This document shows positions 35,873 through 44,470 of a DNA stretch of 64,000 bases, one piece after another. Made by a program: the position numbers and the translations under genes. Source of the stretch: Flavobacterium sp. KJJ (GTDB lineage: Bacteria; Bacteroidota; Bacteroidia; Flavobacteriales; Flavobacteriaceae); NCBI RefSeq assembly GCF_000708595.2, contig NZ_JARP01000005.1:1-64000 (forward strand), in the 5' to 3' direction. Each line of letters starts with the position of its first letter. Position 1 is the stretch's first letter. Below the pieces are notes generated by a model that saw nothing but the letters and a program-made list of their open reading frames with translations, was not told the origin of the DNA and made no database searches.

Positions 35873-36091
35873 ATGGGATTAATGAAGGTATTTTCAGGAA
35901 GTGAAGTTTTAGCAATTGCTTTGAAACAAAGATTGGAAGAAGCAGGAGTTGAAACTACTAAAAAAGATAATATTCAATCGGCTCGTTTGGGTGGTTTTGG
36001 ACAAACAGATTTAGCTGTAGAAGTATTCATTCAAGAAACAGATTTTGCAAAAGCAAATCCCGTTATTGAAGAGTTTAGAATGAGTATTTAA
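35873..36091 (+). CDS. DUF2007-family small protein
   Basis: This 72-aa protein matches the DUF2007 (putative signal-transducing) pattern: MKVFSGSEVLAIALKQRLEE, then a glycine-rich turn and LAVEVFIQETDFAKANPVIEEF. The fold is expected to be a ferredoxin-like ACT-type module. Function is unknown. It lies 26 bases after the DEAD-like gene. Confidence 0.8.
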   Translation: MGLMKVFSGSEVLAIALKQRLEEAGVETTKKDNIQSARLGGFGQTDLAVEVFIQETDFAKANPVIEEFRMSI

Positions 36092-36117
36092 TGATAGTAA
36101 AATAGTCGCAGTTTTCC

Positions 36118-36152
36118 GTCACAGTTTTTAGTAATGGACTGAAAACTATGAC
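36118..36152. repeat. Intergenic dyad of CAGTTTT/CTGAAAA words
   Basis: GTCACAGTTTT (36118-36128) and AAAACTATGAC (36142-36152) pair at 10 of 11 positions. Further GCAGTTTT and GACTGAAAA words extend towards the ATG at 36177. Confidence 0.6.
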
Positions 36153-36176
36153 TGAGACTGAAAATTATAAAAGAGA

Positions 36177-36980
36177 ATGCAATATAAAATGTTAGTGCTC
36201 GACATGGATGATACCTTGTTGACAGACGATCATAAAATTTCAGATTTAAATAAAAAAGTACTTCTTGAAGCTCAGGCTAAAGGTGTTTATGTGGTTTTGG
36301 CTTCTGGCCGGCCAACATCTGCAATGACAGCTTTTGCTAAAGAATTAGAATTAGACTTAAACGATTCGTATATCATTTCGTTTAACGGTGCTGTGATCAG
36401 TACTGTCAAAGATGATTTAATTTTATTTGAGCAATGCTTAACTACAGAACAAATTCATGAATTATATGATTATAGCGTAAAAATGAATACGCATATTATC
36501 ACTTATATTGATGGAGAAATTGTAAGCGAAACCGATTCTGAATATATTGAAATCGAAAAAGAAATTACAGGATTACCGCATAATAAAGTTTCTGATTTTA
36601 AGGCAGCAGTTACGAAACCAGCTGTAAAATGTATTTTATTGGCTGAACCTTCTTATTTAAAAGAAGTCGAAAAAGATTTAAAATTGGCAATGCCCCACTT
36701 GAGTATTGCAATGTCTAAACCTTTCTTTCTGGAAGCTGCGCAAAACGGAATCGATAAAGCGGCGAGTTTAAAGCAATTAGCAGATCGATTAGGAATTCAT
36801 CAAAGTGAAATTATCGCTGTAGGAAACGCCGGAAACGATTTAACAATGATCGAATATGCTGGTTTAGGAGTTTGGGTTGACAACGTAACACCTGAATTAC
36901 GAGACAAGGCAGATTTAATTGTAGCTTCTAATAATGATGATGGCGTTGCAGAAGTTGTACAACGCTATATTCTTAATTAA
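36177..36980 (+). CDS. Cof-type HAD-IIB phosphatase
   Basis: This is a 267-aa sugar-phosphatase-like protein. Motif I is LDMDDTLL (residues 8-15), motif II ASGRP (41-45), the lysine is in NGIDKAASLK and motif IV GNAGNDLTMIEYAGLGV (about 217-233). A large C2B cap lies between. Cof proteins hydrolyse sugar phosphates, pyridoxal phosphate or nucleotides; the substrate cannot be read. The following GNAT gene begins 6 bases later. Confidence 0.92.
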   Translation: MQYKMLVLDMDDTLLTDDHKISDLNKKVLLEAQAKGVYVVLASGRPTSAMTAFAKELELDLNDSYIISFNGAVISTVKDDLILFEQCLTTEQIHELYDYSVKMNTHIITYIDGEIVSETDSEYIEIEKEITGLPHNKVSDFKAAVTKPAVKCILLAEPSYLKEVEKDLKLAMPHLSIAMSKPFFLEAAQNGIDKAASLKQLADRLGIHQSEIIAVGNAGNDLTMIEYAGLGVWVDNVTPELRDKADLIVASNNDDGVAEVVQRYILN

Positions 36981-36986
36981 TTATCG

Positions 36987-37514
36987 ATGAAAAATCCAAT
37001 CGAAACCGAGCGTCTTATTTTAAGAGAAATACTTCTATCTGATGCTGATGGAATGTTCGAATTGGATTCTAACCCAAATGTCCATTTATTTGTTGGCAAC
37101 AAACCTATAAAACATATTGAAGAAAGTATTCTTCAAATTGAGAATATTCAAAAGCAGTATAAAAAATTTGGGATAGGACGTTGGGCTGTAATTCTAAAAG
37201 AAACGAACGAATTTTTAGGCTGGTCTGGAATCAAATTTATCAAGGATAAAATAAACAATCACCAAAATCTCTACGAAATAGGATATCGTTTTATTGAAAA
37301 ACATTGGGGAAAAGGATATGCTACAGAAGCTGGAAAAGCTTTTGTTGATTATGCTTTTAATGAAATGAAAGTAGATGCGATTTACGCTTACGCAGATGCA
37401 GGAAATGAGAATTCAAGAAGAATTTTAGAAAAGCTGGGATTACATTTTGTAAATTCTTTTGAATATGAAGAAGAATTAGAAGTATGGTATGAAATGAAAA
37501 ACCCAAACGCATAA
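36987..37514 (+). CDS. GNAT N-acetyltransferase, RimJ/RimL-like
   Basis: This 175-aa acetyltransferase begins PIETERLILREILLSDADG, typical of the RimJ/RimL group. The acetyl-CoA loop KHWGKGYATEAGKA is at about residues 104-117, and NENSRRILEKLGL follows. It is probably cotranscribed with the HAD gene. The substrate is unknown. Confidence 0.88.
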   Translation: MKNPIETERLILREILLSDADGMFELDSNPNVHLFVGNKPIKHIEESILQIENIQKQYKKFGIGRWAVILKETNEFLGWSGIKFIKDKINNHQNLYEIGYRFIEKHWGKGYATEAGKAFVDYAFNEMKVDAIYAYADAGNENSRRILEKLGLHFVNSFEYEEELEVWYEMKNPNA

Positions 37515-37534
37515 TTCTCCCTAAGAAATGCGTC

Positions 37535-37577
37535 CCAAATCTTAATAAACTTAGTAGATAAGTTTGCAAAGATTTGG
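37535..37577. repeat. Intergenic dyad CCAAATCTT / AAGATTTGG
   Basis: CCAAATCTT (37535-37543) and AAGATTTGG (37569-37577) are perfect inverted copies, with an inner AAACTTA / TAAGTTT pair. It lies between convergent genes and could terminate the GNAT transcript. Confidence 0.65.
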
Positions 37578-37614
37578 AAAACAGCTCGTAGTAATACTAT
37601 TTAAAGTATTTATA

Positions 37615-38133
37615 TTATTTTTTAGCTACAGAAACAAAATATTTATTTCCGTCACCCATTGTCAGCTTTACACGTTCGTCACAAAGATCGATTGCAAAAT
37701 TAGCGCTTTCGTAACAGCTGCAAGTAGTGTTTTTGTCTTTAGACATTTCAGTTTTGCAGTTGTTATTTTTAAAAGTTGCTAATTGAGGTGTGTATAAACT
37801 TACCAAATCAGTAGAAGCAGTTACTAATGAAATAATACTTGCAGAATTATTACTAGTAATTCTATAAACAATTCTATCAGTATAATTTACTTCATTTACA
37901 GTTACTTTGCGAATATAAGTATAGGCAGTTGAACCTTCGCCTGGCTCTTTTACTTCAAACTTAAACCCAACAGCACGAATAGCAATATCAAATTGAGATT
38001 GAGAATTTAAGCTCGCCCAATTTGTCAAAGTACTAATCGATGGAAATGGATTCGTAGCCGGAGCACTAGTTTGCGCTTGCGAACTGAAAACGGTTAAGAA
38101 CATCAAGCAGATCGTGGGTAAAAATGCTTTCAT
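37615..38133 (-). CDS. Secreted protein of unknown function
   Basis: This gene starts at the ATG at 38133 (MKAFLPTICLMFLTVFSSQAQ, a signal peptide ending in AQ), giving 172 aa. An upstream in-frame start at 38214 would put 27 basic residues ahead of it and is rejected. The mature part is mostly beta, with NNNCKTEMSKDKNTTCSCYE and NFAIDLCDERV holding four cysteines. No family is recognised. It stands alone, with convergent and divergent neighbours. Confidence 0.7.
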   Translation of the reverse strand: MKAFLPTICLMFLTVFSSQAQTSAPATNPFPSISTLTNWASLNSQSQFDIAIRAVGFKFEVKEPGEGSTAYTYIRKVTVNEVNYTDRIVYRITSNNSASIISLVTASTDLVSLYTPQLATFKNNNCKTEMSKDKNTTCSCYESANFAIDLCDERVKLTMGDGNKYFVSVAKK

Positions 38134-38626
38134 ATAGAGTTTTAATTTATAATTTTTGCCTACTCTTTCTGGTTTTCGGCCTGCCCATTTTTTATAACAA
38201 CAAAGCAACAACATAACGATTAAAAAACAAAATTGTTATGTGTAAATTGTTATTAAAATAATTTACAATTTTTGGAAGAGTGAATGTACTTCTAAAAACT
38301 TTACTAAACAAAAGTAAATGTAAGAAAATTTGAATTTAATCCTTAAAAAAATGTATTTAATCGATATTATTTGCTTTTAATCGATTATTTTGTCATTTTA
38401 TTCTTATTGAATTTCATCTTTCTTTTTTGATCCTCAATTTATATTAATTATGCTGTTTTGTTTAAAATATTGTTTTAATTAATCTTTTGAAATATATGTT
38501 TAATGCAAAATGTTGATATATAGTATATTATTGATTTTATTTTAAAGAATATTGTACGTAAATTTGCAAACTCTTTAAAAGAGATGTAAATATAATATCT
38601 TACTACTTAAAACGTAGTTTATTCCT
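38134..38626. other. AT-rich intergenic region with mtaB promoter
   Basis: No gene, RNA or clear hairpin is seen in these 493 bases; it is unusually AT-rich even for this genome. TAAATTTG at 38559-38566, with TTG at 38531-38533 (25-base spacing), is a candidate promoter for mtaB. The left half must hold the promoter of the minus-strand secreted protein. Confidence 0.5.
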
Positions 38627-39961
38627 ATGGAAAATAGAAAAAAAGTTGCTTTTTATACGCTTGGTTGCAAACTGAATTTTTCAGAGACCTCTACAATCGC
38701 TCGAAACTTTAATGATGAAGGTTTTGACCGTGTCGATTTTGAGGAAGTTGCAGACATTTATGTCATCAATACTTGTTCTGTTACAGAGAATGCTGATAAG
38801 CAGTTTAAGCAAGTTGTAAAAAAGGCAATGAAACTTAATGATAAGGCTTTTGTCGCAGCAGTTGGTTGTTACGCACAGCTAAAGCCAGAAGAATTAGCAG
38901 CTGTTGATGGTGTTGATTTGGTTTTAGGAGCTACCGAAAAATTTAAAATTACCGATTATATTCATGATTTGAGCAAAAATGATATGGGCGAAGTTCATTC
39001 ATGCGAAATTGCCGAAGCCGATTTTTACGTAGGAAGTTATTCTATTGGAGATCGTACTCGTGCTTTTTTGAAAGTTCAGGACGGCTGTGATTATAAATGT
39101 ACGTATTGTACAATTCCGTTAGCAAGAGGAATTTCAAGAAGTGATGCTCTAGAAAATGTATTGCAGAATGCAAAAGAAATTTCAGATCAAAACATCAAAG
39201 AGATTGTTTTAACCGGAGTAAATATTGGCGATTACGGAAAAGGAGAATTCGGAAATAAAAAACACGAACATACATTTTTAGAACTGGTTCAAGCTTTAGA
39301 TGAGGTTGAAGGAATCGAGCGTTTGCGAATTTCATCTATCGAGCCAAATTTATTGAAAAATGAAACTATTGAGTTCGTTTCTAAAAGCCGCACTTTTGTG
39401 CCACATTTTCATATTCCGCTGCAATCCGGAAGCAATGATATTTTAAAATTAATGAAGCGCCGTTATTTGCGCGAAGTATATACAGAACGCGTAAACAAAA
39501 TTCGCGAAGTTATGCCGCACGCTTGTATAGGAGTTGATGTAATTGTTGGTTTTCCTGGTGAAACAGATGAGCACTTTTTAGAAACCTATCACTTCTTGAA
39601 TGAAATGGATATTTCATACTTGCACGTATTTACTTATTCTGAAAGAGATAATACAGAAGCTGCAAATATGCCTGGCGTTGTTCCCGCAAATGTGAGAGCA
39701 AAACGAAGCAAAATGCTGCGCGGTTTGTCTGTAAAGAAACGTCGTGCTTTTTATGAAAGTCAATTAGGAACGAACAGAACCGTTTTGTTCGAAAGTGAAA
39801 ATAAAGAAGGTTATATTCATGGTTTTACTGAAAATTACGTAAAAGTAAAAACACCGTGGAATCCAGAATTGATAAATACTTTACAAGAAATTAATTTGAC
39901 TAAAATTGATGAAGACGGAAGTGTTCGTCTGGAGTTTATAAACAAATTAGCAGAAGCTTAA
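38627..39961 (+). CDS. mtaB: tRNA t6A methylthiotransferase MtaB
   Basis: This radical-SAM enzyme converts t6A37 to ms2t6A in tRNAs reading ANN codons. The N-terminal UPF0004 domain has cysteines in TLGCKLNFSE, INTCSVTEN and AVGCYAQ, which bind the auxiliary 4Fe-4S cluster. The radical-SAM cluster is in CDYKCTYCTIPLARG (residues 152-166 or so). A TRAM-like domain occupies the C-terminus. Length 444 aa. IPLARG after the cysteines separates MtaB from MiaB and RimO. Confidence 0.95.
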   Translation: MENRKKVAFYTLGCKLNFSETSTIARNFNDEGFDRVDFEEVADIYVINTCSVTENADKQFKQVVKKAMKLNDKAFVAAVGCYAQLKPEELAAVDGVDLVLGATEKFKITDYIHDLSKNDMGEVHSCEIAEADFYVGSYSIGDRTRAFLKVQDGCDYKCTYCTIPLARGISRSDALENVLQNAKEISDQNIKEIVLTGVNIGDYGKGEFGNKKHEHTFLELVQALDEVEGIERLRISSIEPNLLKNETIEFVSKSRTFVPHFHIPLQSGSNDILKLMKRRYLREVYTERVNKIREVMPHACIGVDVIVGFPGETDEHFLETYHFLNEMDISYLHVFTYSERDNTEAANMPGVVPANVRAKRSKMLRGLSVKKRRAFYESQLGTNRTVLFESENKEGYIHGFTENYVKVKTPWNPELINTLQEINLTKIDEDGSVRLEFINKLAEA

Positions 39962-40042
39962 ATCATATAGTTTTTCTTTTTGGAAAAGAAAACTAACAAT
40001 AAGCAACATTAATTGGCTGAGTTTGATCGAAATGAAAAAATA

Positions 40043-40072
40043 AAAAAGCCCTTGATAAAAGGGCTTTTTACT
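40043..40072. terminator. Bidirectional terminator
   Basis: AAAAAGCCCTT / AAGGGCTTTTT type stem with T runs on both strands, between convergent mtaB and the following minus-strand gene. Confidence 0.85.
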
Positions 40073-40082
40073 TTATTAAAAA

Positions 40083-40592
40083 TTATTTCTCATCTTCAGG
40101 AATCACCAATTTCAAAGAATTAATATAATCCGTATCAAATTCAATCACCCTTATTTTTTCTGGATTAAAACTTAATTCTCCTCCAAACTGACCTTTTGTA
40201 TCTAAAAAATCGATTGTCAATTCTTCATCAGTCAATTCAAGCAATTTTCCTAAATAAGCAGATTTTGCAGATTTTTTCGCAATCTGAAAAATACCATATT
40301 TATTCGTTAAGAAATTTACAATAGATGCTAGATCTCGAATCGGGATAATATCTTCGGCATTTGTTTTTAATCCTTTTAATCGAATTACTTTTTCAGTAAA
40401 TGCCAAATCTTGATCTCTGTGAACTGCTTCTATATTTTTGTTTCTCAGAATCACAAAACCATCCAAAATATAATCAACAGGATTATTTCTAAGTAAAATC
40501 CAGTCATCAGAATAATCAATAAGGAATCCTGTAAAAATTTCTTTTTTATCAGTGAATTCTATGGCAATTAATTGTCTTAAATATTGTTCCAT
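40083..40592 (-). CDS. Hypothetical protein, possible tandem Sm-like barrels
   Basis: This 169-aa protein (start ATG at 40592, MEQYLRQ; an earlier in-frame start adds 11 residues) is not assigned to a family. It shows two similar halves: residues 8-55 (IEFTDKKEIFTGFLIDYSDD, then LLRN and VILRNKNIEAVHRD) and about 100-160 (KSAYLGKLLELTDEEL, then DFLDTKGQFGG and KIRVIEFD). Each has a glycine in a G-x-L/I strand, a DDW/DEEL turn and a closing I-x-x-I strand, as in Sm/Hfq or SH3-type small barrels. The barrel idea is inference. Confidence 0.65.
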   Translation of the reverse strand: MEQYLRQLIAIEFTDKKEIFTGFLIDYSDDWILLRNNPVDYILDGFVILRNKNIEAVHRDQDLAFTEKVIRLKGLKTNAEDIIPIRDLASIVNFLTNKYGIFQIAKKSAKSAYLGKLLELTDEELTIDFLDTKGQFGGELSFNPEKIRVIEFDTDYINSLKLVIPEDEK

Positions 40593-40760
40593 TATTTTAG
40601 TTTTTTTTAGAATTTCCAAAACCAAAAAATTTTAAATTCCAATGCTGGTTGAAATTTAAATTTGATTTTAGGATTTGTTAGAACTTTGTCAAGGTTTAAA
40701 ATTTTCAAAGTTTAGGAAATTTCAATTTGAATTTGGAATTTAAAGATTGAGATTTATTCT

Positions 40761-41477
40761 TTAAGGATTTGTAGACCAAATACTGCTGTTCTTTATAAAA
40801 ACTCTGCGGTTTAATTTAAGTTGTGCAATAATCAATTCGGCTACGTCTTCAGACTGCATCACTTTCTCCGGATTTCCATCGGTTAATTTTAAATCGATTG
40901 CCAAATCAGTTGCAACAGTGCTGGGTGTTAAAGCTGTAACACGAATATTGTGTTTTCTCATTTCCTGCATCAGAGAATCTGTTAAGCCTAAAACAGCAAA
41001 TTTAGATGCGCTGTAAGCACTTGTAACGGCATTTCCGTTTAATCCGGCTGTTGAAGAAATATTGATAATGTCACCCGTTTGTCTTTCGATCATATTTGGA
41101 ATAACGGCGCGCGTAGTATAATACGTTCCCATTAAATTAACTTGAATAATTCTCTCCCATTCGCTTGGTTCCAATTCTAGAAATTTTCCAAAAGCACCAA
41201 TCCCCGCATTATTGATTAAAATGTCAATCGTCTTAAATTCGGCTAAAGCTTTTTCAACAGCGCTATTTACAGAGTTGATATCCGAAACGTCAGCAGATAA
41301 TGCTAAAGATTTTACTCCCAATTTATTAGTTTCATCCGCTACTTGATCTACATCGGCTTGGGTTCTTGCAACTAAAATTACGTTTACGCCTTCTTTGGCT
41401 AATGCAATTGCAATTGCTTTTCCTATTCCTTTTCCGGCTCCGGTAATTAGTGCATTTTTATTTTTTAATTCTGACAT
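40761..41477 (-). CDS. Short-chain dehydrogenase, FabG/sepiapterin-reductase-like
   Basis: This is a 238-aa NAD(P)-dependent oxidoreductase. [11 protein letters not shown] (residues 12-22), NNAGIG (about 88-93), the catalytic serine in NISSTAG and the Y-x-x-x-K pair in [10 protein letters not shown] are present. It resembles 3-ketoacyl reductases of general type; the substrate is unknown. A perfect inverted repeat lies just upstream of its start, between it and the scramblase-like gene. Confidence 0.9.
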   Translation of the reverse strand: MSELKNKNALITGAGKGIGKAIAIALAKEGVNVILVARTQADVDQVADETNKLGVKSLALSADVSDINSVNSAVEKALAEFKTIDILINNAGIGAFGKFLELEPSEWERIIQVNLMGTYYTTRAVIPNMIERQTGDIINISSTAGLNGNAVTSAYSASKFAVLGLTDSLMQEMRKHNIRVTALTPSTVATDLAIDLKLTDGNPEKVMQSEDVAELIIAQLKLNRRVFIKNSSIWSTNP

Positions 41478-41496
41478 GATTGTGTTTTTAGAAATG

Positions 41497-41558
41497 CTAA
41501 AAGCATCATTTTAGTTACACAAAAATACTGTTTTTGCTTCCTAAAATGATGCTTTTAG
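41497..41558. repeat. Perfect 18-bp inverted repeat
   Basis: CTAAAAGCATCATTTTAG (41497-41514) and CTAAAATGATGCTTTTAG (41541-41558) are exact inverted copies with a 26-base spacer. It is 20 bases upstream of the SDR start and 31 bases downstream of the scramblase-like gene. There is no T run after either arm, so it is not an ordinary terminator. Confidence 0.85.
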
Positions 41559-41589
41559 TTGTTTTCTTAATCTAAGTTTAACAACTTAT

Positions 41590-42177
41590 TTATTCTTTCA
41601 AAACCATATCGATACACATAACAGCGGCCAAAATTAATTGTCTAAGCGGACTGTCCTGCGGTACAGTTTCTTCAATTTTCAGTACATAATTATCTGCGCT
41701 GGTAAAAAACTCTCTGCCCATTCCTGCCCATTTTTTGCTTACTTGCGCAAGCTGTTTATTTTCATGCGAAAATTTAAAATCCCACCCTGTCCATTTTCCT
41801 TGAAGTGTTGCAACAGGTTTTTCATTTTTATCTAAAATATCAAACTTGCCTCCAATAGAAAAAAACTTTTGTTTGAAGGTTCCTACCAAATGATCTTTTT
41901 CATCAAAAACTTCAACTGTAGAACGGAAAATTGCAACGCCACGTTTTACAGAAATTAGTTTCTCTCCAGAAGCAGTTGTAATTTCAATATCAAAAGGTGT
42001 TGCTCTTTTATAATCTGTAAAACGAAGCATTTTGGTAAAAAAGCCTAGATTGTTTTCTCTGCAGTTCATTATAATCTCATTGCTTTCAGGATTATAAATG
42101 TCATAATTATTAGCGGCTTTAAACATTCCAATGTGTTCTTTTACAAGAAATATATTCTGATTTAAAATTGGGTTCAT
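41590..42177 (-). CDS. Phospholipid-scramblase/LURP-one-like protein
   Basis: This 195-aa protein has the Tubby C-like beta-barrel pattern of the scramblase/LURP-one families: FLVKEHIGMFKAANNYDIYN, ISVKRGVAIFRSTVEVFDE, LVGTFKQKFFSIGGKFDILD and a terminal hydrophobic helix (LRQLILAAVMCIDMVL). Bacterial members are of unknown function, possibly membrane- or lipid-associated. The match is by pattern only. Transcribed with or next to the SDR gene. Confidence 0.72.
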   Translation of the reverse strand: MNPILNQNIFLVKEHIGMFKAANNYDIYNPESNEIIMNCRENNLGFFTKMLRFTDYKRATPFDIEITTASGEKLISVKRGVAIFRSTVEVFDEKDHLVGTFKQKFFSIGGKFDILDKNEKPVATLQGKWTGWDFKFSHENKQLAQVSKKWAGMGREFFTSADNYVLKIEETVPQDSPLRQLILAAVMCIDMVLKE

Positions 42178-42266
42178 GAAATTTGGTTTGAATTGATTTG
42201 TAAATAAATTAAAAGGACTCCTAATGAATGAATTTCAATAGGAGTCCAAATGTAAAGAAATCTTGG

Positions 42267-44435
42267 TTAATAATCGTATTTTACACCCTCAACTAAACGA
42301 ATGAATTCTGCTTTGTAACCTTCGGGATCACTCGCTATTCCTTGTTTGGCTAATTTCAGAATATCATCAGATGATTTATTTGAAATCAGTTTTGAATCTC
42401 TCAATTTTAATCCGAACCACGCAACGGCAGTACTGAATTTAAAATCGTCTGATGTTTTTTCTGTCGCAACTACCTTGTTTTCAATTACTTTTATCATTTC
42501 GATACTTTTGTCACCATCTGGTTTTTTATAACGGAATTTTATGGTTGCAAGTTCATTATTGTAATTATTTCCTGTTTCCTGTACTTTAGTATATTTTAAA
42601 TCGTCAGGCTGTTGGTTTAAATAATTGCTCGAAACTCCAGCAGGAATAATTTCATATAAAGCAGTAACCGTATGATTGCTTCCTAATTCTCCGGCATCAA
42701 TAGCATCATTTTTAAAATCTTCCGGGCGAAGTTTTCTGTTTTCGTATCCAATCAAACGATACGCCTGAACTTGTTTTGGGTTGAATTCAATCTGGATTTT
42801 AACATCTTTTGCAATCGCAAACATCGAACCTTTAAATTCTTTTCCTAAAAAACGGTTGGCTTCCTGGATGTTATCGATATAGGCATAATTTCCATTTCCT
42901 TTATCTGCTAAAGTTTCCATTTTGCTGTCTTTGTAATTGCCCATTCCATAACCCAGACAAGTTAAGAAAACACCAGTTTTTCTTTTTTGTTCAATTAATG
43001 TTTCCATATCAGAATTAGAAGTGCTTCCCACATTAAAATCGCCGTCAGTTGCCAGAATTACTCTGTTGTTTCCATCCTTAATGAAGTTTTCAGATGCAAT
43101 TTTATACGCCAATTCAATTCCAGCTCCTCCAGCAGTACTTCCTCCAGCATTCAAATTTTCTAAAGCATCGTTTATTGTTTTTTTCTCTCTTCCAGAAGTT
43201 GGAGGCAAAACCAATCCTGCTGCGCCTGCGTAAACTACAATTGCTACTTTGTCTTTTTCTCTTAATTCGTTTACCAAAATTTTCATCGATTGTTTTAGCA
43301 ATGGCAATTTATTAATATCACTCATTGAACCTGAAACGTCGATTAAGAAAACCAGATTAGAAGCCGGCAAATTTTCTGTTTCGATATTTTTTCCCTGCAA
43401 ACCAATTTTTAAAATTTGGTTTTTAGTATTCCAAGGCGAATCGCTCAATTCTGTATTAATAGAAAATGGATTCTGATCTTTTGGCTGTGGATAATTGTAT
43501 TTAAAGAAATTCACCATTTCTTCCACACGAACTGCATCTTTTGGAACTGCTTGTCCGTTGTTGATAAAACGTCTTACATTGGTATACGAAGCATTGTCAA
43601 CATCAATAGAAAAAGTTGAAAGCGGTGCTGTTTTTGGACTTTCAAAAGCATTTTCTACAAAATTGTCGTAATCTTCCTGATTGGGTACAGCTGGAGGCGC
43701 AATATTTATGTTTTTCAATTTGGCATCGAGTTCTTTCTCCGTAAGGTTTTTGTATATTCCGTTTTTGGTATCAATAATTACAACTCCGTTTGTTGCTTTA
43801 TTTCCGTAAAGAGAAGTAGCATCAGCATCTTTTAAGACTTTTACATCTTGAACATCATTGGGATTAATATTGGCGAATTGTTTGGCTTTAACCGGAACTC
43901 CATCAATAATATATAAAGGCTCGTTTTTTGATGAAATAGACTCAACTCCTCGGATTGCAACACTTTGACTTGGACTTGCAACATACTGAACATTGTTTTG
44001 AACTTGAATTCCTGCAACTTTTCCTTGAATTGCTTTAGCAACTTTTTTTTCTTTTCTTCTAGAAATATATCCAGAACTATTGTCTTCATATTCGGCATTG
44101 TTAGAACCGTAACCAACAACTACGACTTCTTGCAACGATTGGTTTGATGGCAGCAATTTTATATTAATCGTAGTTGAATTTTGTACTTTTTGTCTTTGAG
44201 AATTATAGCCAATATATTCAAAAACCAAAAGATCTCCATTTTGAGCCTGAATGCTGTAGTGTCCGTCAAAATTGGTTACAGCACTTTTTTTTGTGTTCAT
44301 ATTAATCACATTTACGCCCGGAAGCGGTAGTTGGCTTTCGTCTGAAACGATTCCTGTAATTGTTTTTTCCTGCGCTTTTACTACGAAACATATAAGCATA
44401 GAAAGGGCTAATGAAATAAGTTTTACGTTTTTCAT
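42267..44435 (-). CDS. vWA (YfbK-type) protein with N-terminal plug domain
   Basis: This 722-aa protein is a fusion. Order: signal peptide (ending VVKA), CarboxypepD_reg-like beta domain (about 25-95), a SusC/TonB-receptor-style plug stretch (about 130-225) with EPLYIIDGVP and VKVLKDADATSLYGNKATNG, then a von Willebrand A-like YfbK core (about 250-620). The MIDAS motif is FLIDVSGSMSD, and a C-terminal DUF3520-like region follows. No outer-membrane beta-barrel is present. It is third in an operon after an ECF sigma factor and a membrane-anchored protein that carries the same plug motif. Ligand and location are inferred: periplasm or outer surface. Confidence 0.88.
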   Translation of the reverse strand: MKNVKLISLALSMLICFVVKAQEKTITGIVSDESQLPLPGVNVINMNTKKSAVTNFDGHYSIQAQNGDLLVFEYIGYNSQRQKVQNSTTINIKLLPSNQSLQEVVVVGYGSNNAEYEDNSSGYISRRKEKKVAKAIQGKVAGIQVQNNVQYVASPSQSVAIRGVESISSKNEPLYIIDGVPVKAKQFANINPNDVQDVKVLKDADATSLYGNKATNGVVIIDTKNGIYKNLTEKELDAKLKNINIAPPAVPNQEDYDNFVENAFESPKTAPLSTFSIDVDNASYTNVRRFINNGQAVPKDAVRVEEMVNFFKYNYPQPKDQNPFSINTELSDSPWNTKNQILKIGLQGKNIETENLPASNLVFLIDVSGSMSDINKLPLLKQSMKILVNELREKDKVAIVVYAGAAGLVLPPTSGREKKTINDALENLNAGGSTAGGAGIELAYKIASENFIKDGNNRVILATDGDFNVGSTSNSDMETLIEQKRKTGVFLTCLGYGMGNYKDSKMETLADKGNGNYAYIDNIQEANRFLGKEFKGSMFAIAKDVKIQIEFNPKQVQAYRLIGYENRKLRPEDFKNDAIDAGELGSNHTVTALYEIIPAGVSSNYLNQQPDDLKYTKVQETGNNYNNELATIKFRYKKPDGDKSIEMIKVIENKVVATEKTSDDFKFSTAVAWFGLKLRDSKLISNKSSDDILKLAKQGIASDPEGYKAEFIRLVEGVKYDY

Positions 44436-44470
44436 GATAGTAAGTTTTTAAATTAAAGTTTGTTTTTCAG

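Noticed and set aside
40626..40750. AAATTTGAATTTGG-like words
   Set aside because: Low complexity makes any pairing unconvincing, though the style resembles the other gaps.
43021..43619. Several overlapping plus-strand frames
   Set aside because: They overlap each other and the vWA gene on the other strand, and none has recognisable features.
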